The translations under genes and the position numbers were made by a program. DNA of 64,000 nucleotides from Marivita sp. S6314 (GTDB lineage Bacteria; Pseudomonadota; Alphaproteobacteria; Rhodobacterales; Rhodobacteraceae): positions 310,001 to 374,000 of the forward strand of contig NZ_JALKAO010000004.1 of the NCBI RefSeq assembly GCF_023015985.1, in the 5' to 3' direction. How positions within the stretch are numbered: the stretch's first letter is position 1; each line of letters starts with the position of its first letter. Below the pieces are notes generated by a model, which ran no database searches, was not told where the DNA came from, and saw only the letters and a list, made by a program, of their open reading frames with translations. Positions 36,393 through 45,690 of this stretch are shown piece after piece.

Positions 36393-36422
36393 TTGGCGAT
36401 TGCGTGCGCAAGACGCTATACT
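36393..36422 (+). promoter_or_regulatory. Possible promoter for frr
   Basis: TTGGCG at 36393-36398 and TATACT at 36417-36422 are separated by 18 bases in the 129-base gap between pyrH and frr. The -10 is close to consensus. Confidence 0.4.
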
Positions 36423-36480
36423 TTCGCACCCGCCTCGCTTAGAACCCAATAAAAGCACAAAAATCGATCTTGAGGGCCAC

Positions 36481-37044
36481 ATGGCAGACGACTTTCTTCT
36501 TGATACAGATGACCTCACGCGTCGTATGGATGGCGCGATGGCCAACCTGCGGACCGAGTTCGCGTCCCTGCGCACCGGCCGCGCCAGTGCGTCGATGCTA
36601 GAACCGGTGATGGTGGATGCCTATGGCAGCATGACCCCGATCAACCAGGTCGGCACCGTGAACGTGCCCGAACCGCGCATGGTGACGGTGAACGTGTGGG
36701 ACAAGGGCTTGGTCGGCAAGGTCGAAAAAGCCATTCGTGAGAGTGGTTTGGGGATCAATCCTCAACTGAACGGCACGATCATCATGTTGCCGATTCCCGA
36801 ACTGAACGAAGAACGCCGCCGCGAGCTGGGCAAGGTTGCGGGCAGCTATGCGGAACACGCCCGCGTGTCCGTGCGCAACATCCGCCGCGACGGGATGGAC
36901 CAGATCAAGAAGGCCAAGGCCGACGGGTTGTCCGAGGATGATCAGAAGTTCTGGGAAGGCGAAGTTCAGGAACTCACCGATACGTATATCAAGAAAATCG
37001 ACGCCGCTTTGGAGACAAAGCAGGAAGAGATCATGCAGGTCTGA
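36481..37044 (+). CDS. frr: Ribosome recycling factor
   Basis: Splits post-termination ribosomes together with EF-G. 187 residues from ATG at 36481, which has GAGG just upstream; a longer frame from 36400 is not supported. Motifs seen: [57 protein letters not shown], and [19 protein letters not shown]. Fits the family's usual 185 residues. Confidence 0.96.
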   Translation: MADDFLLDTDDLTRRMDGAMANLRTEFASLRTGRASASMLEPVMVDAYGSMTPINQVGTVNVPEPRMVTVNVWDKGLVGKVEKAIRESGLGINPQLNGTIIMLPIPELNEERRRELGKVAGSYAEHARVSVRNIRRDGMDQIKKAKADGLSEDDQKFWEGEVQELTDTYIKKIDAALETKQEEIMQV

Positions 37045-37070
37045 CGACCCGCAGGAAGGACCCCGGTACG

Positions 37071-37802
37071 ATGGCACAGCCTCAGCCCAAACAAAGCGGT
37101 GATGGCCCGCGTCATGTGGCGATTATCATGGACGGCAATGGCCGATGGGCGACCCAACGCGGTCGCCCTCGCTTGTTTGGCCATCAGGCCGGCGCACGGC
37201 GGGTCCGCGAGATTGTCGAGGCCTGTCCGGACCTTGGGGTCGACTATCTGACGGTGTTTGCCTTCTCGACCGAGAACTGGAAGCGGACACAATCTGAAGT
37301 CGCGGGTCTGATGAGCCTGTTTCGCCGCTACATCACGCGCGAAGCCAAGGCGCTGAAGGCGAATGACGTCTGTGTACGGTTCATTGGCGACCGCGTGCGG
37401 CTGGACGCCAAGCTGGTGTCGATGATGGACGAACTTGAGGCGCTGACCGCCAATTGTCGGTCCGTGAACCTGACGATTGCGATCAATTACGGCGGTCGGG
37501 ACGAGGTTGCCCGTGCGACCAAACGGTTGGCCCGGGATGTAGCCTTGGGCAAACTTGATCCTGAAGCAGTGGATGAAGAAACGCTGCCAAAGTATTTGGA
37601 TACTTGTGTTCTTCCGGACCCTGACCTGGTCATTCGCACCAGTGGCGAAGCCCGGATTTCCAATTTCCTGCTATGGCAGTCGGCCTATGCCGAATATGAA
37701 TTTGTCGACACGCTCTGGCCGGATTTTTCGGCCGAGGAGTTCCGCAAGACGGTGGGCGGGTTCGGCACCCGGGATCGCCGCTACGGTGCAGTGCGCGCAT
37801 GA
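37071..37802 (+). CDS. uppS: Isoprenyl transferase (undecaprenyl diphosphate synthase)
   Basis: Makes the C55 carrier lipid for peptidoglycan and polysaccharides from isopentenyl diphosphate. The 243-residue protein has HVAIIMDGNGRWATQRG with the catalytic Asp and the diphosphate-binding region, TVFAFSTENWKR, LTIAINYGGRDEV, and DLVIRTSGEARISNFLLWQ with EYEFVDTLWPDF. Overlaps cdsA by 4 bp (ATGA). Confidence 0.95.
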   Translation: MAQPQPKQSGDGPRHVAIIMDGNGRWATQRGRPRLFGHQAGARRVREIVEACPDLGVDYLTVFAFSTENWKRTQSEVAGLMSLFRRYITREAKALKANDVCVRFIGDRVRLDAKLVSMMDELEALTANCRSVNLTIAINYGGRDEVARATKRLARDVALGKLDPEAVDEETLPKYLDTCVLPDPDLVIRTSGEARISNFLLWQSAYAEYEFVDTLWPDFSAEEFRKTVGGFGTRDRRYGAVRA

Positions 37803-38587
37803 GCACAGGCAAGTGGGACGATCTCGCGCCACGATTGTTCTCTGCCGTGGCGATGGTGGGTATCGGCGCCCTTGGTGTCTGGCTTGGCGGTCTGTGGTTC
37901 CACGCGTTGATTTCTCTGTGCGTCGGCCTGATGGTCTGGGAACTGGTCAAGATGCTCGACACGGCGCGCAGCAAGTCGGCCTTGGTACTGGCGGTTGCGT
38001 CTGGTGCCGCCGCGATGCTGGCCATCGAATTGCCTCCGTCCTTCGCTCTGCCACTACTGTTGATCCCCTCCATGCTGGGCCTTGGCCGGATGGAGCAGGG
38101 GGGCGTGACCTATGCGGTGTTCACGGCGCTGATCATGCTGGCCGGCTACGGCCTGATGGCGCTGCGGGATGATTTCGGCCTGACATGGATGGTTTGGCTT
38201 TTGCTGATTGTGGTGGTGACCGACATCGCGGGATATTTTGCAGGTCGGATGATCGGCGGGCCAAAGCTCTGGCCGCGTGTCAGCCCCAAGAAAACATGGT
38301 CCGGCACCGTGGCAGGCTGGGTCGGTGCGACAGGAGTCGCGCTGTTGTTTGCCAAGTCAACGCAAGCCGGATTTGGACTGATCGGCGTCAGTATCGCGGT
38401 GAGCATGGCCAGCCAGATCGGAGATATCGCCGAAAGCGCCATCAAGCGGCGGTCCGGCGTCAAGGACAGCTCGAACTTGATCCCCGGTCATGGCGGTCTG
38501 CTGGACCGGTTTGACGGCATGCTGGGAGCCGCGATCTTTATCGTGATTGCGGGTCAACTCATCGGTTTCCCGCCGGGGTCGCAATGA
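37799..38587 (+). CDS. cdsA: Phosphatidate cytidylyltransferase
   Basis: Integral membrane enzyme making CDP-diacylglycerol, the branch point for phospholipids. The 262-residue protein has several membrane helices (LFSAVAMVGIGALGVWLGG, WMVWLLLIVVVTDIAGYFAG) and the family signature near the C-terminus with KRRSGVKDSSNLIPGHGGLLD and the metal-binding Asp residues. Overlaps uppS and dxr by 4 bp each, so the three are translationally coupled. Confidence 0.94.
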   Translation: MSTGKWDDLAPRLFSAVAMVGIGALGVWLGGLWFHALISLCVGLMVWELVKMLDTARSKSALVLAVASGAAAMLAIELPPSFALPLLLIPSMLGLGRMEQGGVTYAVFTALIMLAGYGLMALRDDFGLTWMVWLLLIVVVTDIAGYFAGRMIGGPKLWPRVSPKKTWSGTVAGWVGATGVALLFAKSTQAGFGLIGVSIAVSMASQIGDIAESAIKRRSGVKDSSNLIPGHGGLLDRFDGMLGAAIFIVIAGQLIGFPPGSQ

Positions 38588-39747
38588 GGCGGATCACGAT
38601 TTTCGGCGCGACCGGGTCGATTGGCCAGAACACGCTTGATTTGATCGACCGCGACCGTGACGCGTATCAGGTGGTCGCGCTGACCGGCGGTCAGAACATT
38701 GACCAACTCGCCAAAGACGCCCGACATTTCAACGCAGAACTGGCGGTCACCGCGGATCCCAACCGTCTGGCCGAATTGCGCGAGGCGCTGTCCGGGTCCG
38801 GGGTGGACGCTGCGGCAGGGCCAGACGCGCTGATCGAGGCCGCCGCGCGTCCGGCGGATTGGGTGATGTCCTCCATTGTCGGGTCTGCGGGATTGGCCCC
38901 CGGCCTGCGCGCGCTTGAAAACGGGGCGGCGCTGGCGCTGGCGAACAAGGAAAGCATGGTCTGCGCCGGGGCGTTGATGCTTCGGACGGCCAAGACGCAC
39001 GGCGGAACGATTCTGCCTGTGGACAGCGAACATTCGGCTGTGTTTCAGGCGCTGATTGGCGAAGACCTGGACGCCGTGGAGCGTGTTGTGATCACCGCAT
39101 CCGGTGGCGCGTTCCGCGACTGGCCGCTGGAAGACCTTGCCAAGGCCACGCCAGAGCAGGCAGCGACGCATCCAAACTGGGACATGGGGCAACGGATCAC
39201 CATCGACAGCGCATCGATGTTCAACAAGGCGCTGGAACTGATAGAAACCAAAGAGTTTTTCCAGATCGATCCTGCCAAGATCGAAGCCGTTGTGCACCCG
39301 GAATCGATGATCCACGCACTGGTCGGGTTCCGGGATGGCGCGCTGATGGCGCATGTTGGCCCACCCGACATGCGCCACGCGATCGGGTTCGCGCTGCACT
39401 ATCCGGACCGCAAGACCCTGCCGGTTGAACGGCTTGATCTGGTGGCGTTGGGGCAGCTGACCTTCCGCCCGGCTGATGAGGTCCGCTGGCCCGCGCTGCG
39501 CCTTGCGCGCGATGTCATGGCGGCGGGTGGATTGTCGGGGGCGGTGTTCAACGCGGCCAAGGAACGGGCGCTGGACGGATTTCTGGATCGCCGCATCGGG
39601 TTTCAGCAAATTGCCGAGGTCGTGGAAGAGGTACTTTCCAGAGTTTCGGCCCAACCGGGCCACATTGATGCCCCCATCACTCTTGATAACGTGATGCATG
39701 CAGACCATCTCGCTCGGGTAAGGGCAGATGAAATCATGAACAAATAA
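38584..39747 (+). CDS. dxr: 1-deoxy-D-xylulose-5-phosphate reductoisomerase
   Basis: Second step of the MEP isoprenoid pathway, giving MEP with NADPH. The 387-residue protein has the NADPH loop IFGATGSIGQNTLDL, ANKESMVCAGALM, the substrate/metal region PVDSEHSAVFQAL, TASGGAFRDW, and the HPNWDMGQRITIDSASMFNK motif. It supplies precursor for the uppS product in the same operon. Confidence 0.96.
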   Translation: MRRITIFGATGSIGQNTLDLIDRDRDAYQVVALTGGQNIDQLAKDARHFNAELAVTADPNRLAELREALSGSGVDAAAGPDALIEAAARPADWVMSSIVGSAGLAPGLRALENGAALALANKESMVCAGALMLRTAKTHGGTILPVDSEHSAVFQALIGEDLDAVERVVITASGGAFRDWPLEDLAKATPEQAATHPNWDMGQRITIDSASMFNKALELIETKEFFQIDPAKIEAVVHPESMIHALVGFRDGALMAHVGPPDMRHAIGFALHYPDRKTLPVERLDLVALGQLTFRPADEVRWPALRLARDVMAAGGLSGAVFNAAKERALDGFLDRRIGFQQIAEVVEEVLSRVSAQPGHIDAPITLDNVMHADHLARVRADEIMNK

Positions 39748-39759
39748 AGAGGTTGAGCC

Positions 39760-41103
39760 GTGGATATTGCAGCGTTGCTGCCGCAGTTTGGTGGTGTGAT
39801 CTGGACCATTCTGGCCTTTGTGATCGCCTTGTCTGTCATCGTCGCGATCCATGAATACGGGCATTACATCGTGGGCCGCTGGTCCGGGATTGATGCGGAT
39901 GTGTTTTCACTGGGGTTTGGACCGGTTCTGTTTTCGCGCACCGACAAACGGGGCACGAAATGGCAATTCGCGCTGCTGCCCTTGGGCGGCTATGTCAAAT
40001 TCAAGGGCGACAGCAACGCGTCGGGTGGCAAGGATGACGAAGCGATGTCCGCCCTGTCCGATGCCGAACGCCGCCGCACGATGAACGGTGCGCCGCTTTG
40101 GGCGCGCGCGGCAACCGTCGCGGCGGGTCCGGCGTTCAACTTTGCGCTGTCGATCCTGATTTTTATGGGGATCTTCATGTTCCGTGGCGAAGTCACGGAC
40201 CCTGTCAAAGTCGGCGAATTGCGGGCGGTCCCGTCCCAGAGCGAGCTTCAGATCGGCGACGAACTTGTTGAAATCTCAGGGCTTCCGCTGCCGCCCTTCG
40301 ACGACAGTGAACAGTTCGAGGCGTTCCTGAGCGAACTGCCGGAAACCGAACGCCTGCAATATACGGTGATCCGCAACGGCGACCGGCAGGTCGTGGATGG
40401 TCCGTATGTCTACCCGCCTGTGGCCACGCAGATCATCCCGCGCTCGGCGGCGGATGACGCGGGTTTCCGGCCCGGCGACATCGTCACGTCGATCAACGCA
40501 CAAGAGATTTTTTCCTTTGATCAGCTGCGCGTCGCGGTGGAAGGGTCAGGGGGCGCAACGCTCGATCTGGAAGTGTGGCGCGACGGCGATGTGCGCGCAC
40601 TGCAACTGACACCGCGCCGTACCGATGAACCCCAGCCCGACGGGTCGTTTCAGACGGTCTATCGGATGGGCATCATCGGCGGCATGTTCTTTGAACCCGC
40701 CACCGAATTTGCGGGTCCGGTCAGCGCGTTTGTGTCCGGCGTCGAACAGACCGGGCGCATCATCCAGGGATCGCTGTCCGGTCTTTACCACATGATCACT
40801 GGCGCGATCAGCACCTGCAACCTGTCCGGTCCCATCGGCATTGCCGAAACCTCGGGGTCCATGGCGTCGCAGGGCACGGCCAGTTTCATCTGGTTCATAG
40901 CCGTGCTCAGCACGGCGGTCGGGTTGCTGAACCTGTTCCCGATTCCGGTTCTGGACGGCGGGCACCTGGTGTTTCACGCCTACGAGGCCGTCACAGGCAA
41001 GCCGCCCAGCGACCAGGCGCTGCGGGTGTTGATGGGCATCGGTTTGACGATGTTGCTGTCATTGATGGTCTTTGCGTTAACAAACGACCTGTTCTGCCCG
41101 TGA
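39760..41103 (+). CDS. rseP: RIP site-2 protease RseP
   Basis: Inner-membrane zinc protease that cleaves anti-sigma factors and clears signal-peptide remnants. The 447-residue protein starts GTG at 39760 and has HEYGH (His31, Glu32, His35) in the first membrane helix. A PDZ region (RSAADDAGFRPGDIVTSIN) and the second active-site helix NLFPIPVLDGGHL follow, with the third zinc ligand Asp. Usual position just before bamA, here separated by a short membrane-protein gene. Confidence 0.94.
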   Translation: MDIAALLPQFGGVIWTILAFVIALSVIVAIHEYGHYIVGRWSGIDADVFSLGFGPVLFSRTDKRGTKWQFALLPLGGYVKFKGDSNASGGKDDEAMSALSDAERRRTMNGAPLWARAATVAAGPAFNFALSILIFMGIFMFRGEVTDPVKVGELRAVPSQSELQIGDELVEISGLPLPPFDDSEQFEAFLSELPETERLQYTVIRNGDRQVVDGPYVYPPVATQIIPRSAADDAGFRPGDIVTSINAQEIFSFDQLRVAVEGSGGATLDLEVWRDGDVRALQLTPRRTDEPQPDGSFQTVYRMGIIGGMFFEPATEFAGPVSAFVSGVEQTGRIIQGSLSGLYHMITGAISTCNLSGPIGIAETSGSMASQGTASFIWFIAVLSTAVGLLNLFPIPVLDGGHLVFHAYEAVTGKPPSDQALRVLMGIGLTMLLSLMVFALTNDLFCP

Positions 41104-41212
41104 TTGGTGCGGGATTTTGCACAAGTCACAAAGAATCGCCTTAATTGAGGTCTGAATAGCGACACATTTCGGATGGAAAACGGGACACTGACCCAGACAT
41201 CCGAGGTGTGTC

Positions 41213-41371
41213 ATGCAAACAATTCAAGACGGCTACCGCAGCTTCAGCCTGCTTCTTTCGATCAATTGGGATCGTTTGCTTTATGTCTTTGCCATTGTTG
41301 CATCGCTGTTTCTGGGCGCATTCATCGGCTCGTTCATGATCGAGGCAATGACACACCCCGTCGGCTATTAA
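41213..41371 (+). CDS. Small membrane protein, 52 aa, between rseP and bamA
   Basis: An open frame of 52 codons from ATG at 41213, with GAGG 8 bases before. The protein starts MQTIQDGYRSFSLLLSINWD, then has one membrane helix (about residues 22-45, LLYVFAIVASLFLGAFIGSF) with a GxxxG-like GAFIGS and a short tail MIEAMTHPVGY. No similarity is recognised. Being inserted between two conserved envelope genes suggests an envelope role, but translation has to be shown. Confidence 0.7.
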   Translation: MQTIQDGYRSFSLLLSINWDRLLYVFAIVASLFLGAFIGSFMIEAMTHPVGY

Positions 41372-41453
41372 GCAAAGGCGCTTCTGCGCTTTTGACAAGC
41401 TAGGGCAATCTCGGTACTCACATCCCAAAAGGATGTCTGAGTAGGTTGCCACA

Positions 41454-43796
41454 ATGACACATAAAACAGGCGGGCAGGTGACGCGACGAGCAGCGCGGAA
41501 ACCCAAACTACGTCCATTCTTCATTGCTGCTTCTGTTGCTGCCACAGTCGGGTTCGTTGCCACCCCGGATATGGCGCTGGCACAGGATTTCCGGTTCAAC
41601 GCGATTTCCGTCGAAGGAAACCAGCGGATCGAGGCGGGAACCATTGCCAGTTTCATCGGTGTGGCCCGGGGCGAAACCGTCTCGGCGGCTGAACTGAATG
41701 ACGGCTATCAGCGCGTTCTGGCCTCTGGCCTGTTCGAAAGCGTTGAGATCATTCCGCAAGGCAACACGCTGGTGGTCCGGGTTGTGGAATTCCCAACGGT
41801 CAACCGCATCACCTTTGAAGGCAACCGGCGCGTCGATGACGAAACGCTGTCGACCATCATCCAAACCCAATCGCGCCGCGTGTTCAGCCCCTCTACGGCC
41901 GAGGCTGACGCGGCCCGCATCACCGAAGCCTATTCGCAGCAGGGCCGCATCGCCGCCCGCGTGCAGCCCAAGGTCATCCGCCGGTCCGACAACCGCGTCG
42001 ATCTGGTGTTTGAAGTGTTCGAAGGTGGCGTGACCGAAATCGAACGCATCGGCTTTGCCGGCAACCAGGTGTTCAGCGACCGGCGTCTGCGCCGCGTTCT
42101 GGAAACCAAACAGGCCGGCCTGTTCCGCGCGCTGATCCAAAGCGACACCTTTATCGAAGACCGGATCGAATTTGACCGTCAGGTCCTGCGCGACTTCTAC
42201 CAATCGCGCGGCTATGTCGATTTCCGCACCACGGGTGTGACATCGAACCTGAGCGAAGAACGCGACGGGTTCTTCGTGACGTTCAATGTCGAAGAGGGGC
42301 AGCAGTTCCGCTTTGGCGAAGTGACCGCGTCCTCCGATCTGGCCGAAGTGGACACGGACGTGTTTCAGCGGGCGATCCGCCTGCGTTCGGGGCGTGTGTA
42401 TTCGCCGACCGATGTGGAAACGGAAATCGCGCGTTTGGAACGGCTGGCGATCCGCGAGGGCCTGAACTTCGTGCGTGTTGAACCGCGCGTGACCCGCAAC
42501 GACCGCGATTTGACGCTGGATGTTGAATTCCTTCTGACGCGCGGCGAACGCGTGTTCGTCGAACGCATCGACATTGAAGGCAACACCACCACGCTGGACC
42601 GGGTTGTGCGCCGTCAGTTCCGCGTCGTCGAAGGGGATCCCTTCAACCCGCGCGAAATCCGCGAAAGCGCCGAACGCGTGCGCGCGCTTGGGTTCTTCAG
42701 CGACTCGAATGTCGAAGCCCGCGAAGGATCGACGCCGCAACAGGTGGTCATCGACGTGGATGTCGAAGAACGCCCCACAGGCTCGCTCAGCTTTGGTGGG
42801 TCGTATTCCACCAGCAGCGGCTTTGGTGCGGCCATCACGTTCAGCGAACGCAACTTCCTTGGTCGCGGCCAGCAATTGTCGCTTGGGGTGACCACGGGTG
42901 TGGATTCCTCGAACTACAGCTTCAGCTTCCGGGAACCGGCCTTCCTTGGCCGGGACGTGGCGTATAACTTCAACCTGAACTACCTCGAAACCGACAACGC
43001 CTCGGCCGAGTATGACACGGCAATCGGCAACTTCTCGACCGGCTTTACCTTCCCGGTTTCCGAAAACGGGCGTCTGAGCCTGCGCTACGGGGCGCGCTAT
43101 TCCGACATCACCAACCTTGAATCCGAGGTCGGGTCCATCATCACGGCCGAAGCGGCACGTGGCGAGGTCTGGGACAGCTATGTTGGCTACCGCTACAGCT
43201 ATGACACCCGCCGCACGGGCCTGAACCCCAACGCCGGTGTCCTGCTTGAATTCGGTCAGGACTTCGCCGGTCTTGGTGGCGACAACACCTACGTGGAATC
43301 GACCCTGCGCGCGGTCGCGCAAACCCGTGTCTGGAACGACGAGGTCACGCTGCGCGCCACGCTGCAAGCCGGTGCCCTTAGCTATTCCGAAGGATCGTCG
43401 CGTGTGACAGACCGTTTCACGCTGGGCTCCAACCTGATGCGCGGCTTTGAAGGCGGTGGCATTGGCCCACGTGAAGTGGGGCCGGGGGACGTCAACGACC
43501 CGCTGGGTGGCAACTATTTCGCCGTGGCCCGGTTCGAAGCGGAGTTCCCGCTGCCCTTGCCGGAAGAATACGGCATTTCGGGGGGTGTCTTCTATGACGT
43601 CGGCAGCCTCTGGGGGCTGGAGGAAACCAACGCCAACGTGCTTTACGATGACTTCACAGCCCGGCATGTCGTGGGTGTGTCGATCTTCTGGACCACGCCA
43701 CTTGGCCCGCTGCGCTTCAACTTCAGCGAAGCGCTCAGCAAGGAAGACTTTGACGAAGCGCAAAGCTTTGATCTGACGATTTCGACGCAGTTCTAA
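41454..43796 (+). CDS. bamA: Outer membrane protein assembly factor BamA
   Basis: Central subunit of the BAM complex inserting beta-barrel proteins. The 780-residue precursor has a long signal peptide (cleavage about residue 43, MALAQD). Five POTRA repeats follow (for example IEAGTIASFIGVARGETVSA, GRVYSPTDVETEIARLE) and a 16-strand barrel from about residue 430. The loop 6 region has GFEGGGIGPR in place of the VRGF/Y motif (MRGFEGGG), and the C-terminus ends in Phe (TISTQF), as needed for BAM recognition. Next gene ompH starts immediately after its stop. Confidence 0.95.
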   Translation: MTHKTGGQVTRRAARKPKLRPFFIAASVAATVGFVATPDMALAQDFRFNAISVEGNQRIEAGTIASFIGVARGETVSAAELNDGYQRVLASGLFESVEIIPQGNTLVVRVVEFPTVNRITFEGNRRVDDETLSTIIQTQSRRVFSPSTAEADAARITEAYSQQGRIAARVQPKVIRRSDNRVDLVFEVFEGGVTEIERIGFAGNQVFSDRRLRRVLETKQAGLFRALIQSDTFIEDRIEFDRQVLRDFYQSRGYVDFRTTGVTSNLSEERDGFFVTFNVEEGQQFRFGEVTASSDLAEVDTDVFQRAIRLRSGRVYSPTDVETEIARLERLAIREGLNFVRVEPRVTRNDRDLTLDVEFLLTRGERVFVERIDIEGNTTTLDRVVRRQFRVVEGDPFNPREIRESAERVRALGFFSDSNVEAREGSTPQQVVIDVDVEERPTGSLSFGGSYSTSSGFGAAITFSERNFLGRGQQLSLGVTTGVDSSNYSFSFREPAFLGRDVAYNFNLNYLETDNASAEYDTAIGNFSTGFTFPVSENGRLSLRYGARYSDITNLESEVGSIITAEAARGEVWDSYVGYRYSYDTRRTGLNPNAGVLLEFGQDFAGLGGDNTYVESTLRAVAQTRVWNDEVTLRATLQAGALSYSEGSSRVTDRFTLGSNLMRGFEGGGIGPREVGPGDVNDPLGGNYFAVARFEAEFPLPLPEEYGISGGVFYDVGSLWGLEETNANVLYDDFTARHVVGVSIFWTTPLGPLRFNFSEALSKEDFDEAQSFDLTISTQF

Positions 43797-44381
43797 ATGC
43801 GTCGGATCTGGTTCACTCTGACAGGAGCGCTCCTCGGGGCGCTCTTGTGCGTCGGGGCCCCGGCATCTGCACAGCAGGATGGCGGGTTGTCGAACCTTGG
43901 TGTGGTGCAAAGCGTCATCCTGACCATTTCGCCCGACGCGCTGTTCAATCAAAGCGCCTTCGGCCAGCGTATCGCCCGCGAGATCGAAGCTGAAAGCGCG
44001 CAGATCGCCTCCGAAAACCGGCGGATCGAAGCAGAACTGACCTCGGAAGAACGCGAACTCACCGAACTGCGCGACACGCTGGCCCCGGCAGAATTTCGCG
44101 CGCGGGCGGATGCGTTTGACGAAAAGGTTCAGAAACTGCGCCGCGAACAGGACGAAAAGGCCCGCGCCCTTGGCCAGCGTACCGAAGAGGCGCGCCGCGC
44201 GCTGTTAAGCGCGGTGCAGCCGGTTCTGCTCCAGATCATGGTGGACAGCGGTGCCGTGGCCGTGCTTGACCGCCGCGCGGTGCTTCTGAGCGCCGACGCG
44301 GTGGATATCACCGAACAGGCGATCCAGCGGGTCAACGAAGAGTTCGGCGAAGGCACCAACATCGTGCCTTTACGCCCCTGA
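43797..44381 (+). CDS. OmpH/Skp family periplasmic chaperone
   Basis: A 194-residue protein with a signal peptide ([20 protein letters not shown], cleavage around APASA-QQD). A long charged coiled coil about residues 60-140 ([40 protein letters not shown]) gives the Skp tentacle. It carries unfolded outer-membrane proteins to BAM. Its ATG abuts the bamA stop codon. Confidence 0.88.
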   Translation: MRRIWFTLTGALLGALLCVGAPASAQQDGGLSNLGVVQSVILTISPDALFNQSAFGQRIAREIEAESAQIASENRRIEAELTSEERELTELRDTLAPAEFRARADAFDEKVQKLRREQDEKARALGQRTEEARRALLSAVQPVLLQIMVDSGAVAVLDRRAVLLSADAVDITEQAIQRVNEEFGEGTNIVPLRP

Positions 44382-44443
44382 CGCCTTGCCCCATCGCATC
44401 GAGATTGCTACTCACAACAGACCGAATTCAAAGGGACACCCCG

Positions 44444-44905
44444 ATGAGCGACACGCTTCTCCGCGCCGATATCCAGTTGATCCAGCGTATCCTGCCGCAC
44501 CGCTATCCTTTCCTTCTGGTGGATCGCGTCGAAGAGATTGACGGCACGCAATCCGCCCTTGGCATCAAGAACGTCACCATGAACGAGCCGCATTTTCAGG
44601 GCCATTTCCCCGGCATGCCGATCATGCCCGGTGTCACGATCATCGAAGCGATGGCACAGACCGCGGCGGTCATGGTGGGCACGACGCTTGACATGGCCGA
44701 CAAGGAAATGAAGGTCTATTTCATGGCCATCGACAAATGCAAATTCCGCCGCAAGGTCATCCCGGGCGACCAGTTGCAGATGCGCCTGACCACGTTGCGC
44801 GGCAAGCCCGGCGGCAAGGTCTGGAAGTTCGGCGGCGTGGCGACGGTTGACGGCGAAATGGCCGCCGAAGCCGAGTTTTCCGCGATGATGGATTTGCCCA
44901 CGTGA
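44444..44905 (+). CDS. fabZ: 3-hydroxyacyl-ACP dehydratase FabZ
   Basis: Dehydrates 3-hydroxyacyl-ACP in fatty-acid synthesis and shares substrate with LpxA. 153 residues from ATG at 44444; a longer frame upstream is not supported. The family motifs are [17 protein letters not shown] with the catalytic His, [16 protein letters not shown] with the active-site Glu following ([11 protein letters not shown]), and [13 protein letters not shown]. Overlaps lpxA by 4 bp (GTGA). No lpxD lies between ompH and fabZ, unlike in E. coli. Confidence 0.95.
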   Translation: MSDTLLRADIQLIQRILPHRYPFLLVDRVEEIDGTQSALGIKNVTMNEPHFQGHFPGMPIMPGVTIIEAMAQTAAVMVGTTLDMADKEMKVYFMAIDKCKFRRKVIPGDQLQMRLTTLRGKPGGKVWKFGGVATVDGEMAAEAEFSAMMDLPT

Positions 44906-45687
44906 CAGCAACCATCCATGCAAGCGCCATCATCGAAGACGGCGCGCAGATTGGCGACGGCTGCACAATCGGTCCGTTCTGCCATGTCGGCCCCGACGTG
45001 TCGCTGGCCAAGGGGGTGACGCTCAAAAGCCACGTGGTTGTGGCAGGCCGGACAAGCATCGGCGAAGACACGACGATCTTTCCCTTCGCCGTGATTGGCG
45101 AGATTCCACAGGACCTGAAGTTCGGCGGCGAAGACACCAGCCTTGTGATCGGCGCGCGCAACCGGATCCGCGAACATGTGACCATGAACACCGGCACCGA
45201 AGGGGGCGGGGGGGTCACCTCTATCGGCGATGACAACCTGTTCATGGCCGGCTGCCACGTGGCCCATGACGTTCAGATCGGAAACCGCGTGATCCTTGTG
45301 AACAACGCGGCGCTGGCCGGGCATTGCATCCTCGAAGATGACGTGATCGTGGGCGGGCTGTCCGGTGTTCACCAGTTCGTCCGCATCGGGCGCGGCGCGA
45401 TCATCGGCGCCGTCACCATGGTCACCAATGACGTGATCCCCTTTGGTCTGGTGCAGGCAGAGCGTGGGCGTCTGGACGGGCTCAACCTTGTCGGCCTCAA
45501 GCGCAAGGGCGTTAGCCGCGCTGACATTACGGCGCTGCGCGCGGCCTTCCAGATGCTGGCACAGGGCGAAGGCGCGTTTCAGGATCGCGCGCGGCGGTTG
45601 GGCGAGGAAACCGACAGCGAATACGTTCACCAGATAGTCGACTTCATTCTGGGCGACACCGACCGGTCGTTCCTCACACCGGGCTGA
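44902..45687 (+). CDS. lpxA: UDP-N-acetylglucosamine acyltransferase
   Basis: First step of lipid A synthesis, adding a 3-hydroxyacyl chain to UDP-GlcNAc. The 261-residue protein starts GTG at 44902 and consists mainly of left-handed beta-helix hexapeptide repeats ([55 protein letters not shown], with catalytic His in CHVAHD). A C-terminal helical domain follows. Next gene lpxI starts 3 bases after its stop. Confidence 0.95.
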   Translation: MTATIHASAIIEDGAQIGDGCTIGPFCHVGPDVSLAKGVTLKSHVVVAGRTSIGEDTTIFPFAVIGEIPQDLKFGGEDTSLVIGARNRIREHVTMNTGTEGGGGVTSIGDDNLFMAGCHVAHDVQIGNRVILVNNAALAGHCILEDDVIVGGLSGVHQFVRIGRGAIIGAVTMVTNDVIPFGLVQAERGRLDGLNLVGLKRKGVSRADITALRAAFQMLAQGEGAFQDRARRLGEETDSEYVHQIVDFILGDTDRSFLTPG

Positions 45688-45690
45688 CTG

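Noticed and set aside
41508-43952. Minus-strand ORF of 814 aa opposite bamA
   Set aside because: Antisense shadow of bamA; no recognisable fold and unlikely amino-acid use.
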